64,000 nt of DNA, from positions 471,501 to 535,500 of the forward strand of contig NZ_CP022985.1 of NCBI RefSeq assembly GCF_003425985.1. The letters run 5' to 3'. This stretch comes from Mariniflexile sp. TRM1-10. Its GTDB lineage: Bacteria; Bacteroidota; Bacteroidia; Flavobacteriales; Flavobacteriaceae. Under the pieces are notes generated by a model. That model worked only from the letters and a program-made list of their open reading frames with translations, was not told where the DNA came from and did no database searches. Shown piece after piece: positions 31,134-39,976 of the stretch (its first letter is position 1; the number at the start of each line of letters is the position of its first letter). The position numbers and the translations under genes are program-made.

Positions 31134-31456
31134 CATAAACGTATCCTATAAAACTTCTTGAAAATAAAAAATGACCGATTTTGATTTTAAATATCGGTCA
31201 TTTTTTTATGTTTTAATCAAAAGTCGACTTACTTCTGAATGTGCTTATCCTTTTAGTGGTACATTCAAATTATTGTTCAAAACTATAACTAAAAGTAAAA
31301 AATAGATTCAAAACTTTCATTTATGGTCCAAACTATAGATTTGCAATTAAAATGGTGTAAATCCGAACCTTTACTTAATTTACGAGAAACCCAAGCATCG
31401 TATTTTATCATTTTCTTAATTTTTTGCCCTAAATCGTAAATTTTAACCATTATTTA
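31134..31456. other. Non-coding gap with a relic of the sequence at 62074-62154
   Basis: No gene is seen here. A terminator-like hairpin (TGACCGAT ... ATCGGTCA, 31166-31207) and the 17-mer at 31228-31244 match 62074-62154 in inverted orientation. The remainder, to 31400, has no visible coding or repeat signal. From about 31408 the sequence parallels the leader of susC locus 1. Confidence 0.65.
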
Positions 31457-31504
31457 TTGTTTTATTAACTTTTTATTATGATTTTTGATATTGACTAATT
31501 CAAA
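31457..31504 (+). promoter_or_regulatory. Promoter/leader of susC locus 2
   Basis: TTG (31457-31459), 20 bases, GATTTTTG (31480-31487), then ATATTGACTAATTCAAA. Spacing and sequence closely match the leader at 23336-23382, so both loci probably respond to the same polymerase form or regulator. Confidence 0.5.
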
Positions 31505-31514
31505 TAATTATAAA

Positions 31515-34500
31515 ATGAAAACAAAGTTTAGTGGAATACTAACGCTATTACTAGCGTTTGTCGTGCAACTAACGTTCGCACAAGAAAAGACTGTTTCAGG
31601 CACAATATCAGATGCATCTGGTTTGCCTTTGCCTGGAGCGACTGTCTTAGTAAAAGGTACTACAACTGGTACATCGTCAGATTTCGATGGTAATTATTCA
31701 ATTAAAGCTAATCAAGGCGCTACGCTTGTCTTTAGTTTTGTTGGCTATACTACTAAAGAAGTGAATGTCGGAGCATCGAATACAATTAATGTCACACTTA
31801 GTGAAGATGCTCAGGCTTTAGAAGAAGTTGTTGTTACTGCTTTTGGTAGTGATAGGAATGCAAAACAAGTAGTTTATGCCAACCAGACAGTAAAATCTGA
31901 GGATTTGTTATCTACTCCTACCAAAAACGCTCTAGAAGGTTTAAGAGGTAAAACAGCTGGGGTAAGACTATCTACTGCTTCAGGTTCAGTAGGTGCATCT
32001 ACAAGAATCGTATTAAGAGGTGAAGGTTCGCTTACTGGTAACAACAACGCTTTAATTGTTATTGATGGTGTTGCTATTGATAATACGTCCACTTCTGGAG
32101 GCGCTGGATCTTCTACAACTGGATATTCCGATTTTGGTAATAGATTTAATGACGTCAATCCTGACGATATAGAATCTGTAACCATTTTAAAAGGTCCCTC
32201 AGCGACTTCGCTTTATGGGTCACGTGGTGCTTCGGGAGTTGTTCTTATTACAACAAAAACCGGTAAAGGTAAAAAGATGCAAATCAATTATAACGGTTCG
32301 ACTTCAATGGAAACGGCGATAATTAATCTACAACGCCAAAGTAAATTTGGACAAGGATATGATACTGCACATCTTGATTCTGGGGAAAACTGGTCTTGGG
32401 GACCTGCTCTAGATGGTGTTGTAAGACCTTGGACAAGTCCTATCGACTCCGATGGAGATGGGTCTTTAGAAGCCTTAATAAGACCCTACAGTGCTGTAAG
32501 AAATCAATTGAAAGATTTTTTTAACACAGGCTATACTACTACGAATAATATAAATATATCTGGAGCAAACGAAGCTTTTACTTACTACGCTTCTTATGGT
32601 AGTACAGATCAATCAGGAACACTTGATAACACCTATTATAAAAGAAATAATATTACCTTTAATGCTTCTGCAAAATTAAGCGATAAGCTTAAATCAGATT
32701 TTAAAGTTAGTTATGCAAATGTCAAACAAAATACAGTCCAAGAAGGATCGCGTGCTTTTGAAGGAAATAATGCCTATGCAATGGCGGTTCAATCTCCAGT
32801 TAATATCCCATTTACTGAATTAAGAGATTATAAAAGCCCTTTTCATGATATTAATGGATACTGGGGATCTTATTCATCGGTAAATCCTTATTACATCTTA
32901 AATGAATACGGAAACGAAGGAAACATCGACAACATATTAGCTAACGCTTCTTTAACTTACAATTTTTTAGAAAATTTATCAATAACAGGTCGCTTTGGTG
33001 GTAATATTGTAAACACTCAAACAGATATATGGACTCCTACGTTTACACCAGCTCAACAATTGGTTTGGACTGACGACTTACAAATCGCAACGAGAAATTC
33101 AAAGCATAGTTCTTTAGGAGAATATATTAACTCCAATACCAAAGTAGAAAATCTTGATGCTACTGTTATGGCTAATTACAATACAGAATTTAGCGAAAAC
33201 CTTACATTAACAGCAGCAGCAGGTTATAATTTCTTTCAAAAATCTAGTGAACGTTTAACAGGAAGTTCAGTAGGTGGCCTAGTTGTTCCTGATGTTTACA
33301 ATTTAGCTAATAGTGTGCAAAATCCTACTTCTGAAATGTATAGAAGTAAATATAGAATTTTTGGTGTTTTAGGAAATGCAACACTTGGTTATAAAAATGC
33401 AGCATTTTTAGAGTTTTCAGCAAGAAATGACTGGTCTTCTACGCTTCCAACAGAAAACAACTCCTTTTTATACGGTGCTGTTGGTGCTTCTTTAGTATTA
33501 ACAGATTTATTTGATATAAAAAACGATGTTATAAATTACGCCAAACTGAGAGGAAGCTACGGTACATCAGGTAAAGATGCTGGTTTATACTTATTAAACT
33601 CTTACTTTGTGGGGAATCCTCAAATTGTGGAATTAGGCGATTATGATCTTACCTTTCCAAAAGATGGTGTACCTGGGTTTACAATTGGTAACACCATTGG
33701 AAATCCAACACTTAAACCCGAATTAACGACTACTTACGAAGTTGGTACCGACCTAGGTTTGTTTAATAACAAAGTTAGTGTTGCCTATACTTATTATCAT
33801 TCAATTCATGATGATCAAATTGTTGAGATCAGCCTTCCAAGATCTACAGGCTACACTACAACCGCTAGCAATATTGGTAGAATGGAGAACAAAGGTCATG
33901 AACTTACTTTAACCTTAAAACCTCTTAATGGTGTAGTTGAAGGATTAGATTTTGAATTGTTTGGATCTTATTCTACAAATGACAATAAAGTAGTTAAGGT
34001 TACTGATGAAATAGACGAGTTATCAATTGGCACATATGGATTTGCTGCTGGTACTACAGTTTCTTTAGTTGCAAAAGAAGGACTGCCATTTGGTACTTTT
34101 AAAGGTAATGATTTTACGTATAATGCTCAAGGACAAACTATTGTTGATGCTACTGGTTTACCTGTAAAAACTAGTGAAGATGTATTTTTAGGTTCTTACC
34201 AACCAGATTATTTATTAAATTTTGGCACAAATATCAAATACAAGGGGTTTGGAATTAGAATTTTATTGGATATGAAAAAAGGAGGTCTGTTTGCCTCTCA
34301 AACTAAATACAATACTAATTTTAATGGAACTAACGTTAACACAACAGTTTATAACAGAGAACCTTTTATCTTTCCAAATTCAGTAGTAGATAATGGAGAT
34401 GGTACATTCTCTGAAAATACTGTTCAAATTACCGAGCAAGTTTATTTTACTGATTATGACGCACCTGTCTCAACACAATTAATTGACGCAAGTTATTTAA

Positions 34501-34766
34501 AATTAAGAGAAGTGGAATTAAGTTATACATTTTCTAAAGAAATTTTAAAAAATACTTTCTTTACAAATGCTAGAATTTCTTTATATGGTAAAAACCTTAT
34601 GTATTGGTTACCTGATGAAAATAAATATGCCGATCCAGAAGTTAATGGTATTACCGCTGCTACAAATAATAGCGGTAGTTCAACAACAGGTAATGGTCAA
34701 GGTATTGAAACAACACAAACACCTTCTTCAAGAAGCTTAGGTCTTAATTTACAATTATCATTTTAA
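31515..34766 (+). CDS. SusC/RagA-type TonB-dependent outer-membrane transporter (locus 2)
   Basis: A 1083-residue importer. The start MKTKFSGILTLLLAF gives a signal peptide to about residue 23. The regulatory beta domain is followed by EEVVVTAFGSDRN, the plug (TRIVLRGEGSLTGNNNALIVIDG; TILKGPSATSLYGSRGASG) and the barrel, which ends LGLNLQLSF. The first 78 residues differ from SusC 1 at one position, then similarity falls to that of distant paralogues, so the pair was shaped by recombination rather than simple duplication. It is followed by its SusD partner 16 bases downstream. Confidence 0.94.
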   Translation: MKTKFSGILTLLLAFVVQLTFAQEKTVSGTISDASGLPLPGATVLVKGTTTGTSSDFDGNYSIKANQGATLVFSFVGYTTKEVNVGASNTINVTLSEDAQALEEVVVTAFGSDRNAKQVVYANQTVKSEDLLSTPTKNALEGLRGKTAGVRLSTASGSVGASTRIVLRGEGSLTGNNNALIVIDGVAIDNTSTSGGAGSSTTGYSDFGNRFNDVNPDDIESVTILKGPSATSLYGSRGASGVVLITTKTGKGKKMQINYNGSTSMETAIINLQRQSKFGQGYDTAHLDSGENWSWGPALDGVVRPWTSPIDSDGDGSLEALIRPYSAVRNQLKDFFNTGYTTTNNINISGANEAFTYYASYGSTDQSGTLDNTYYKRNNITFNASAKLSDKLKSDFKVSYANVKQNTVQEGSRAFEGNNAYAMAVQSPVNIPFTELRDYKSPFHDINGYWGSYSSVNPYYILNEYGNEGNIDNILANASLTYNFLENLSITGRFGGNIVNTQTDIWTPTFTPAQQLVWTDDLQIATRNSKHSSLGEYINSNTKVENLDATVMANYNTEFSENLTLTAAAGYNFFQKSSERLTGSSVGGLVVPDVYNLANSVQNPTSEMYRSKYRIFGVLGNATLGYKNAAFLEFSARNDWSSTLPTENNSFLYGAVGASLVLTDLFDIKNDVINYAKLRGSYGTSGKDAGLYLLNSYFVGNPQIVELGDYDLTFPKDGVPGFTIGNTIGNPTLKPELTTTYEVGTDLGLFNNKVSVAYTYYHSIHDDQIVEISLPRSTGYTTTASNIGRMENKGHELTLTLKPLNGVVEGLDFELFGSYSTNDNKVVKVTDEIDELSIGTYGFAAGTTVSLVAKEGLPFGTFKGNDFTYNAQGQTIVDATGLPVKTSEDVFLGSYQPDYLLNFGTNIKYKGFGIRILLDMKKGGLFASQTKYNTNFNGTNVNTTVYNREPFIFPNSVVDNGDGTFSENTVQITEQVYFTDYDAPVSTQLIDASYLKLREVELSYTFSKEILKNTFFTNARISLYGKNLMYWLPDENKYADPEVNGITAATNNSGSSTTGNGQGIETTQTPSSRSLGLNLQLSF

Positions 34767-34782
34767 TTAAAAAAATAATACG

Positions 34783-36276
34783 ATGAAGAACAAAATAAAT
34801 ATATTTCTTATTCTATTATTAACACTAGGCTTTTCATGTAATGATAGCTTAGAAGAAGTTAATATAGACCCTAACACTTTCCCTTCTGCTGGAGACGAAC
34901 AAGTTTTAAGCTCTGCTATTGGCTTTATGGGATATATTGTTGAAACCGATTTAAATTACAGTGAATCCTTCCTTTGGAGTCAATACTACACATGGGGAAT
35001 TGGGGTTTCAATTGGTAATGAAGAACGTTACGTATCTGATCCTGGGGATTTTAATGGTTACTGGCAACGTGCGTATGCAAACTCACTTGCAGATTTAAAT
35101 TATATAACTAAAACTAGTACTAATAAAGCATATAGAGGTATAGCCAATGTATTAAAAGCTTATTTATTTCAAGGTTTAGTGGATCATTTTGGAGATATTC
35201 CATTTACTGAAGCCCTTTCGGGATCTATTGAGGATGGTTCTGTATTAACACCAAATTATGATTCTGCAGAAACTGTTATTTACCCAGCATTGGTAGCAAT
35301 GTTAGATGAAGCTTTAGAAGATTTAAGTACAGCTGATGAGGATGAAATAAGTAGAATAGGACCTGGTGATTTTATTTACTATGATGATGATGAAGAAGTA
35401 GAAAGTACTGATATTTCAAAATGGATTAAGTTTGCAAATTCATTGAAGTTAAGAGTTTTAATGAGAACTTCTGAAGTTAGTCCACAAGGAGCTGCAATAC
35501 AAACGCTTATTAGCACTGGTACTTTTATTGAATCGGTTGCTGATATGCCATTTATTCCATATACTGGAAATACTGGTGATCAAAACCCCATGTTTGCTAG
35601 AGCTGAATTTGGAGTAGGTATGTTTTATTTTGCTAGTAATGCGACTTTAGATTTACTTGAATCACTTGACGACCCTAGAGCCGAAGTATTTTACACCAAA
35701 GCTACTACAGGAACATTTGCAGGGCAATTACACGGGATAGATCAAGGAACCATAGACAACGAACCATTTACTGCACCGGCTTCTGATTACAGTATGGCTT
35801 CTGCATATGCCTATTCGTCATCAAAACCTGTTATTTTAATGAGCCCATGGGAAGTTTGGTTTTTAAGAGCTGAGGCTGCTGCAAGATATAGTACAAGTGA
35901 TGATGCTGGAACGGCATTTTCTACAGCCATTGAGTTAAATTTTGGCTATATGGGAGTTGCTGATGCTGCTTCTTACATTAGTACTTTAAATTTTGCTGGA
36001 GCAACCACATTAGATGCTAAACTTGATATGATAGGTATACAAAAATGGATTTCTTTAAATGGAACACAAGAGGACGAAGGATGGATTGAATCACGTAGAT
36101 TTGATAGACCTGCAAGTAGAATATTTACTGATGGTATTTTTCAAACACCTCCAGCTTCTGTTTTGCCAAGTGGAACATTTCCGTCTTCATGGTTGTATCC
36201 AGAGTCTGAAAGAAGTTTCAATCCAAATGCGTTACCACAAAGAAGTATTACTGATGCTATATTTTGGGATAATTAA
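34783..36276 (+). CDS. SusD-like surface lipoprotein (locus 2)
   Basis: A 497-residue lipoprotein with a signal ending GFSC (Cys19). Features such as NIDPNTFPSA near the start, YRGIANVLKAYLFQGLVDHFGDIPFTEAL (split around residue 110-140) and QKWISLNGTQEDEGWIESRRF near the C-terminus fit the SusD-like subfamily that pairs with RagA-type transporters of non-glycan cargo as well as glycans. It shares little sequence with the locus 1 SusD. Confidence 0.88.
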   Translation: MKNKINIFLILLLTLGFSCNDSLEEVNIDPNTFPSAGDEQVLSSAIGFMGYIVETDLNYSESFLWSQYYTWGIGVSIGNEERYVSDPGDFNGYWQRAYANSLADLNYITKTSTNKAYRGIANVLKAYLFQGLVDHFGDIPFTEALSGSIEDGSVLTPNYDSAETVIYPALVAMLDEALEDLSTADEDEISRIGPGDFIYYDDDEEVESTDISKWIKFANSLKLRVLMRTSEVSPQGAAIQTLISTGTFIESVADMPFIPYTGNTGDQNPMFARAEFGVGMFYFASNATLDLLESLDDPRAEVFYTKATTGTFAGQLHGIDQGTIDNEPFTAPASDYSMASAYAYSSSKPVILMSPWEVWFLRAEAAARYSTSDDAGTAFSTAIELNFGYMGVADAASYISTLNFAGATTLDAKLDMIGIQKWISLNGTQEDEGWIESRRFDRPASRIFTDGIFQTPPASVLPSGTFPSSWLYPESERSFNPNALPQRSITDAIFWDN

Positions 36277-36288
36277 AAAAAAATAAAG

Positions 36289-37047
36289 ATGAAAAATTAT
36301 AAATTAATATTATATACGTTTTCAATCATAGGATTGATATTAACTAGTTGTGACCCTAGTGTAGAGGCACCCGGTGCAAGTGATAAGTCAGAGGTGACAT
36401 TCCTCCCTTTAATTACCCTAGAGGGAGGTGATGTTGTTCTTGATTGTGAAAATCCCTCTTATACAGACCCCGGGGCTGTAGCATCAGCTGGAGGAGTAGA
36501 AATAGATTTAGAAACAAAAGTAACTGGAAAATACTTTGGAGGAAATTCAGTGGATGATGGTCCTGATGTTTATTCTGTAGCATATAGTGCTTTTAATTCC
36601 GATGGCATTCCAGCCACTGGATTTAGAACAGTTTTGTGGCCTGAATGTAATGGTGATCTTGTAACCAGTATAGCAGGTATGTATACAGCTTCCGTTGCAA
36701 GAGACGGAAGTTCACCCGCTGGTTATCAAAACAATGGTCCTTTTATTATTAGGGACTTAGGTGATGATAGATATGCCATATCTGACGCACAAGGTGGTTG
36801 GTATGAATATGGAAGAGGACTAGGTGTGACTTATGCTACAACTGGCATGGTTCTTAAAGCAAATAACATTGCAACAAATAGTTTTACTAGTGAAGGAAAT
36901 GTTACTACTGGTACTTTTGGAGGCTCAAATACTTTTACTAGTCTGGTAGTAGATCCGATTGCAAAAACCCTTACACTTACAGTTAACTGGGATTTTGGTT
37001 ATACATTTGTATCAACTTGGACTCAAACTGATAAATACTATAATTAA
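36289..37047 (+). CDS. Lipoprotein of the SusCD locus 2, Ig-like N-terminal part
   Basis: 252 residues. The lipoprotein signal ends LTSC (Cys21). The N-terminal part has the ENPSYTDPGAVASAGG pattern of bacterial Ig-like domains of the DUF5011/5012 kind, and the C-terminal part (about 125-250) is a beta-rich module with many Gly, Ser and aromatic residues. It is 12 bases after susD and co-transcribed with it. It is likely an accessory surface binding protein; the ligand is unknown. Confidence 0.65.
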   Translation: MKNYKLILYTFSIIGLILTSCDPSVEAPGASDKSEVTFLPLITLEGGDVVLDCENPSYTDPGAVASAGGVEIDLETKVTGKYFGGNSVDDGPDVYSVAYSAFNSDGIPATGFRTVLWPECNGDLVTSIAGMYTASVARDGSSPAGYQNNGPFIIRDLGDDRYAISDAQGGWYEYGRGLGVTYATTGMVLKANNIATNSFTSEGNVTTGTFGGSNTFTSLVVDPIAKTLTLTVNWDFGYTFVSTWTQTDKYYN

Positions 37048-37058
37048 AAATCAATAAA

Positions 37059-37604
37059 ATGAAAAATAATATAATTTTAAAAAAGTTGGGCTACCTATTT
37101 TTGAGTTTTGCTTTCGTGAGTTCCTTCGTAGCTTGTGATCAAGTTGAATCTGTGCCTGATGAAAGTGATATAAAAGTAGAAGAAGTTACTGGACATTGGT
37201 ATGTTCAAGTGTCTGTTGATGGAGACTTAGTTGCTGATTATTTTCAAATATCAATATATAACACATCTGCTAATGACGGAACTGAAATTTGGTTGGATGA
37301 TCATAAAAATTTCTGGTGGTTTAAATTTAAAACTCCTATAAATCTGTCAAGTATGTCTTTTTCTGGCACTAACTTAGCGAGCAGTGTTGAAGATGATGAT
37401 TCTTCAACCCCTAATGTTATTGAAACCTATGATATTGATGTAAATGTAACTAACGGTATTATAGTAAAAAAAGGGACAACTGCCTCGGGTAGTGGAACCG
37501 TTGTAGATAGCATTTCATTTGACATTGAATTTTCTGATGATCCAGGAACCATTTATCAAATAGCTGGATATAAAGCGACAGGTTTCATAGATGATAATCA
37601 TTAA
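37059..37604 (+). CDS. Small lipoprotein, putative lipid-binding hydrolase type
   Basis: 181 residues with a lipoprotein signal ending FVAC (Cys26). The motif VTGHWYVQVSVDGD, followed by an all-beta fold of about 150 residues, resembles the Bacteroidetes family annotated as lipid-binding putative hydrolase, often encoded after SusCD pairs. No catalytic residues can be assigned by eye. It is the last gene of locus 2, 11 bases after the previous one, and is followed by a terminator. Confidence 0.6.
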   Translation: MKNNIILKKLGYLFLSFAFVSSFVACDQVESVPDESDIKVEEVTGHWYVQVSVDGDLVADYFQISIYNTSANDGTEIWLDDHKNFWWFKFKTPINLSSMSFSGTNLASSVEDDDSSTPNVIETYDIDVNVTNGIIVKKGTTASGSGTVVDSISFDIEFSDDPGTIYQIAGYKATGFIDDNH

Positions 37605-37623
37605 TTTTCACGATAATAATTAT

Positions 37624-37656
37624 AAAAAACCACCTAATTTCATAGGTGGTTTTTTT
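37624..37656 (+). terminator. Terminator after SusCD locus 2
   Basis: The arms CCACCTA and TAGGTGG, extended by A- and T-runs, form a stem with a six-base loop and a T-run. The T-run leads straight into the rlmB promoter region. Confidence 0.75.
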
Positions 37657-37663
37657 ATACCTT
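37656..37663 (+). promoter_or_regulatory. -7-like box directly before rlmB
   Basis: The sequence TATACCTTTACCT precedes the ATG by a few bases. TACCTTTA resembles TAnnTTTG, and the same string precedes the truncated copy at 30987. If it is used, the mRNA would have almost no leader. Confidence 0.35.
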
Positions 37664-37669
37664 TACCTC

Positions 37670-38416
37670 ATGCAAGAACAAACACAAATTTTTGGAATAC
37701 GAGCCGTTATTGAAGCCGTAAATGCAGGTGAAACTATTGACAAAGTCTTTCTTCAAAAAGGCTTAAAAGGTGAACTGTTTAGTGAGTTAGAATCTGTGCT
37801 CAACAGAAACTCGATTAACAAATCGTATGTACCTGTTGAAAAGCTAAATAGACTTACCAATAAAAACCATCAAGGGGTTGTTGCTCAAATTTCACCCATT
37901 GAGTTCCATGATTTAGAAACACTAGTTCTGAACGTTATGGAATCAGGAAAAACACCATTATTTTTATTGTTGGATCAATTGAGTGATGTTCGAAACTTTG
38001 GTGCTATTATACGTACTGCAGAATGTACAGGGGTTGATGGTATTATTATCCAGAAAAAAGGTGGTGCTCCAGTAAACGGTGATACGATTAAAACCAGTGC
38101 CGGTGCTGTTTTTAAAATACCTATTTGTAAAGTTGACCATATTAAAGATGCCGTTTTTTATATGCAATCGTCGGGTATCAAAGTGATTGCTGCAACTGAA
38201 AAAACAGATGACACACTATATGATACTTCTTTTACCGAGCCTTGTGCCATAATTATGGGATCGGAAGATAGAGGTATAAACCCTTCTATTTTAAAAGTAG
38301 TGGATGCTAAAGCTAAATTACCTTTACTTGGCGAGATTGAATCTTTAAATGTATCGGTAGCCTGTGGTGCTTTTTTGTATGAAGCGGTGAGACAAAGGTT
38401 GACAATTGACCAGTAA
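37670..38416 (+). CDS. rlmB: 23S rRNA 2'-O-methyltransferase RlmB (SpoU/TrmH family)
   Basis: A SpoU-family enzyme that methylates a ribose in 23S rRNA. It has 248 residues from the ATG at 37670; an upstream in-frame extension lies in the terminator. The N-terminal substrate-binding domain (1-75) is followed by the SPOUT domain with DQLSDVRNFGAIIRTAECTG (about 103-122), IMGSEDRGINPSIL (about 195-208) and ESLNVSVACGAFLYEAVRQ near the C-terminus, which form the knot and the SAM site. The 5' end is duplicated at 30987. Confidence 0.95.
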   Translation: MQEQTQIFGIRAVIEAVNAGETIDKVFLQKGLKGELFSELESVLNRNSINKSYVPVEKLNRLTNKNHQGVVAQISPIEFHDLETLVLNVMESGKTPLFLLLDQLSDVRNFGAIIRTAECTGVDGIIIQKKGGAPVNGDTIKTSAGAVFKIPICKVDHIKDAVFYMQSSGIKVIAATEKTDDTLYDTSFTEPCAIIMGSEDRGINPSILKVVDAKAKLPLLGEIESLNVSVACGAFLYEAVRQRLTIDQ

Positions 38417-38502
38417 GTTATGAGTTAATCAAAGAAGACAGATGACGGAAGACAGATGACAAAAACCCACCAACCAACAACCATCAACCATCAACCAAAA
38501 AA

Positions 38503-39228
38503 TCAATCTTTCTTTTCTTTAAACGTATAATTTATTGCAGGTTGCTCCTGCTCTACTTCTGGGTTTATCTTTTCAATAAAGTTTCCATTTTCATCAAAGT
38601 GCTTTAAAAATGGGTCGTCAGCTTCATTATAATCGGTTTGCTCCCAAACATATTTTTTAGGTTTTGCTATAGATCTTCTAAAAGTTAATGCAAACAAAAG
38701 TCCTGTAATCAATCCTGATAAATGCCCTTCCCAAGAAACGCCTTCTTCTAATGGCAACGCATACCAAATCATACTTCCATAGAGAAAAACCACTAATAAT
38801 GATAAGGCAATGAGTCGGTAATACTTTGCAAAAACACCTTTGAAAAATATAAAACTTACCAAAAGATAAATTAATCCGCTAGCACCAATGTGATAAGAAG
38901 GCCTACCAATACACCACGTTAAAAAACCGGAAACTATAATGCCGAAGCATAAAACTTTCCATGCAATAGGCCTATAGAAATAAAATAAAGCCGCGGACAA
39001 GACAAACAATGGAATGCTATTATGATACAAATGCTGGATACTGCCATGAATAAACGGACTAAAAACAACGCCTCTCAACCCTTTTAAGGTTTGTGGGTAA
39101 ATCCCATACTTACTAAAGTTGAACCCAAAACGCACTTCAAACCAAAACACAAACCAAATAGTAAGCACAAAAAAAATAGGGTATGCTAAAACGCCTGTTG
39201 AAAATTTAAAATGGTGTTGATCATTCAT
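38503..39228 (-). CDS. Rhomboid-family intramembrane serine protease
   Basis: 241 residues from MNDQHHFKFS; an ATG 19 codons further upstream is possible but adds a non-conserved stretch. At least six membrane segments can be seen. The catalytic Ser117 is in GASG and the His169 in WEGHLSG; the conserved HLYHN is at 66-70. The cytoplasmic tail (about 185-241) is acidic and charged. It cleaves membrane substrates that are unknown here. It lies opposite rlmB and before a long repetitive gap. Confidence 0.9.
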   Translation of the reverse strand: MNDQHHFKFSTGVLAYPIFFVLTIWFVFWFEVRFGFNFSKYGIYPQTLKGLRGVVFSPFIHGSIQHLYHNSIPLFVLSAALFYFYRPIAWKVLCFGIIVSGFLTWCIGRPSYHIGASGLIYLLVSFIFFKGVFAKYYRLIALSLLVVFLYGSMIWYALPLEEGVSWEGHLSGLITGLLFALTFRRSIAKPKKYVWEQTDYNEADDPFLKHFDENGNFIEKINPEVEQEQPAINYTFKEKKD

Positions 39229-39285
39229 AGAATTAAATATAGCAAATAATTGACCAAGTTTTGAGTTTATGCTAAAATGGCACAA

Positions 39286-39976
39286 AAGGTTCTAGGTTTT
39301 GGGTTCTAGGTTTTGGGTTCTGGATTCTAGATTTGGTGATCAGTCGACTATAATCAGGGAGGTTCAAATCGGGAATCGGGAATCGTGAAAGGTGATTCGG
39401 AAATAGCGTCTTGTCGTCGTTTAAAAACATCTTTTAGCCTCTCGGGTTCTGTTTTGGGTTCAAGGTTCTGGGTTTTGGGTTTTGGGTTGAGGTGAATCGT
39501 GAAGGAGAAGCGTGAAATTGTGAAGCGTGAAAGGAGGATCTTGTCATTTAAAAAAGCAGCTTTCTAACCTCTTGGGTTCGGGGTTCAAGGTTTTGGGTTC
39601 AAATGAAAGGTGAAGCGTGAAAGAAAGGTCTTGTCATTTTTACAAAAACATTTTTCCAACTTTCTAACTTTTTAACCTTCTAACTGTCTAACTTTTTAAC
39701 CTTATGGCTTCTAAGCGGTTGGATTCTGGGTTTTCAATTCCACATTCTGAATACATAATTCTGAATTCTAAATTCTCAATCATCAATCATAAATCGTTAA
39801 TCGTCAATCGTTAATTTCGGGAAAGGTGAATCGGGAATAGCATCTTGTCGTCATGTTAAAAAACAGTTATTTAACAATCTAACCTTCTGGGTTCTGGGTT
39901 TCGGGTTTTAGATTCTATTAAAAAACTTCAATTAAGAAGACTCCTATTTTCGCAGGAATTATTTTAACTTTACATT
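39286..39976. repeat. Degenerate G-rich repeat block before rarA
   Basis: About 690 bases without a gene. The plus strand carries many variants of GGGTTCTGGGTTTTGGGTTC, and four imperfect repeats of a longer unit in which a GGTGAATCGTGAA-like segment precedes CTTGTC (39410, 39540, 39630, 39844), then a run of A and a CTAACCTCTGGGTT-like stretch. A CTAACTTTTTAAC-type tandem lies at 39660-39705 and an ATCGTTAATCGTCAATCG stretch near 39790. Related GGTTCTTGGTTGTTGG sequence continues after rarA at 41258-41295, and a complementary CCAACAACCATCAACC run is at 38466-38500. Confidence 0.75.

Noticed and set aside
23394..37604. Polysaccharide utilisation locus including the GH2 gene
   Set aside because: The GH2 gene is about 16 kb away beyond many unrelated genes, and neither SusCD locus contains a carbohydrate-active enzyme.
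39286..39976. CRISPR-like array
   Set aside because: The repeats are irregular in length, diverged and lack uniform spacers, and no cas gene is present.
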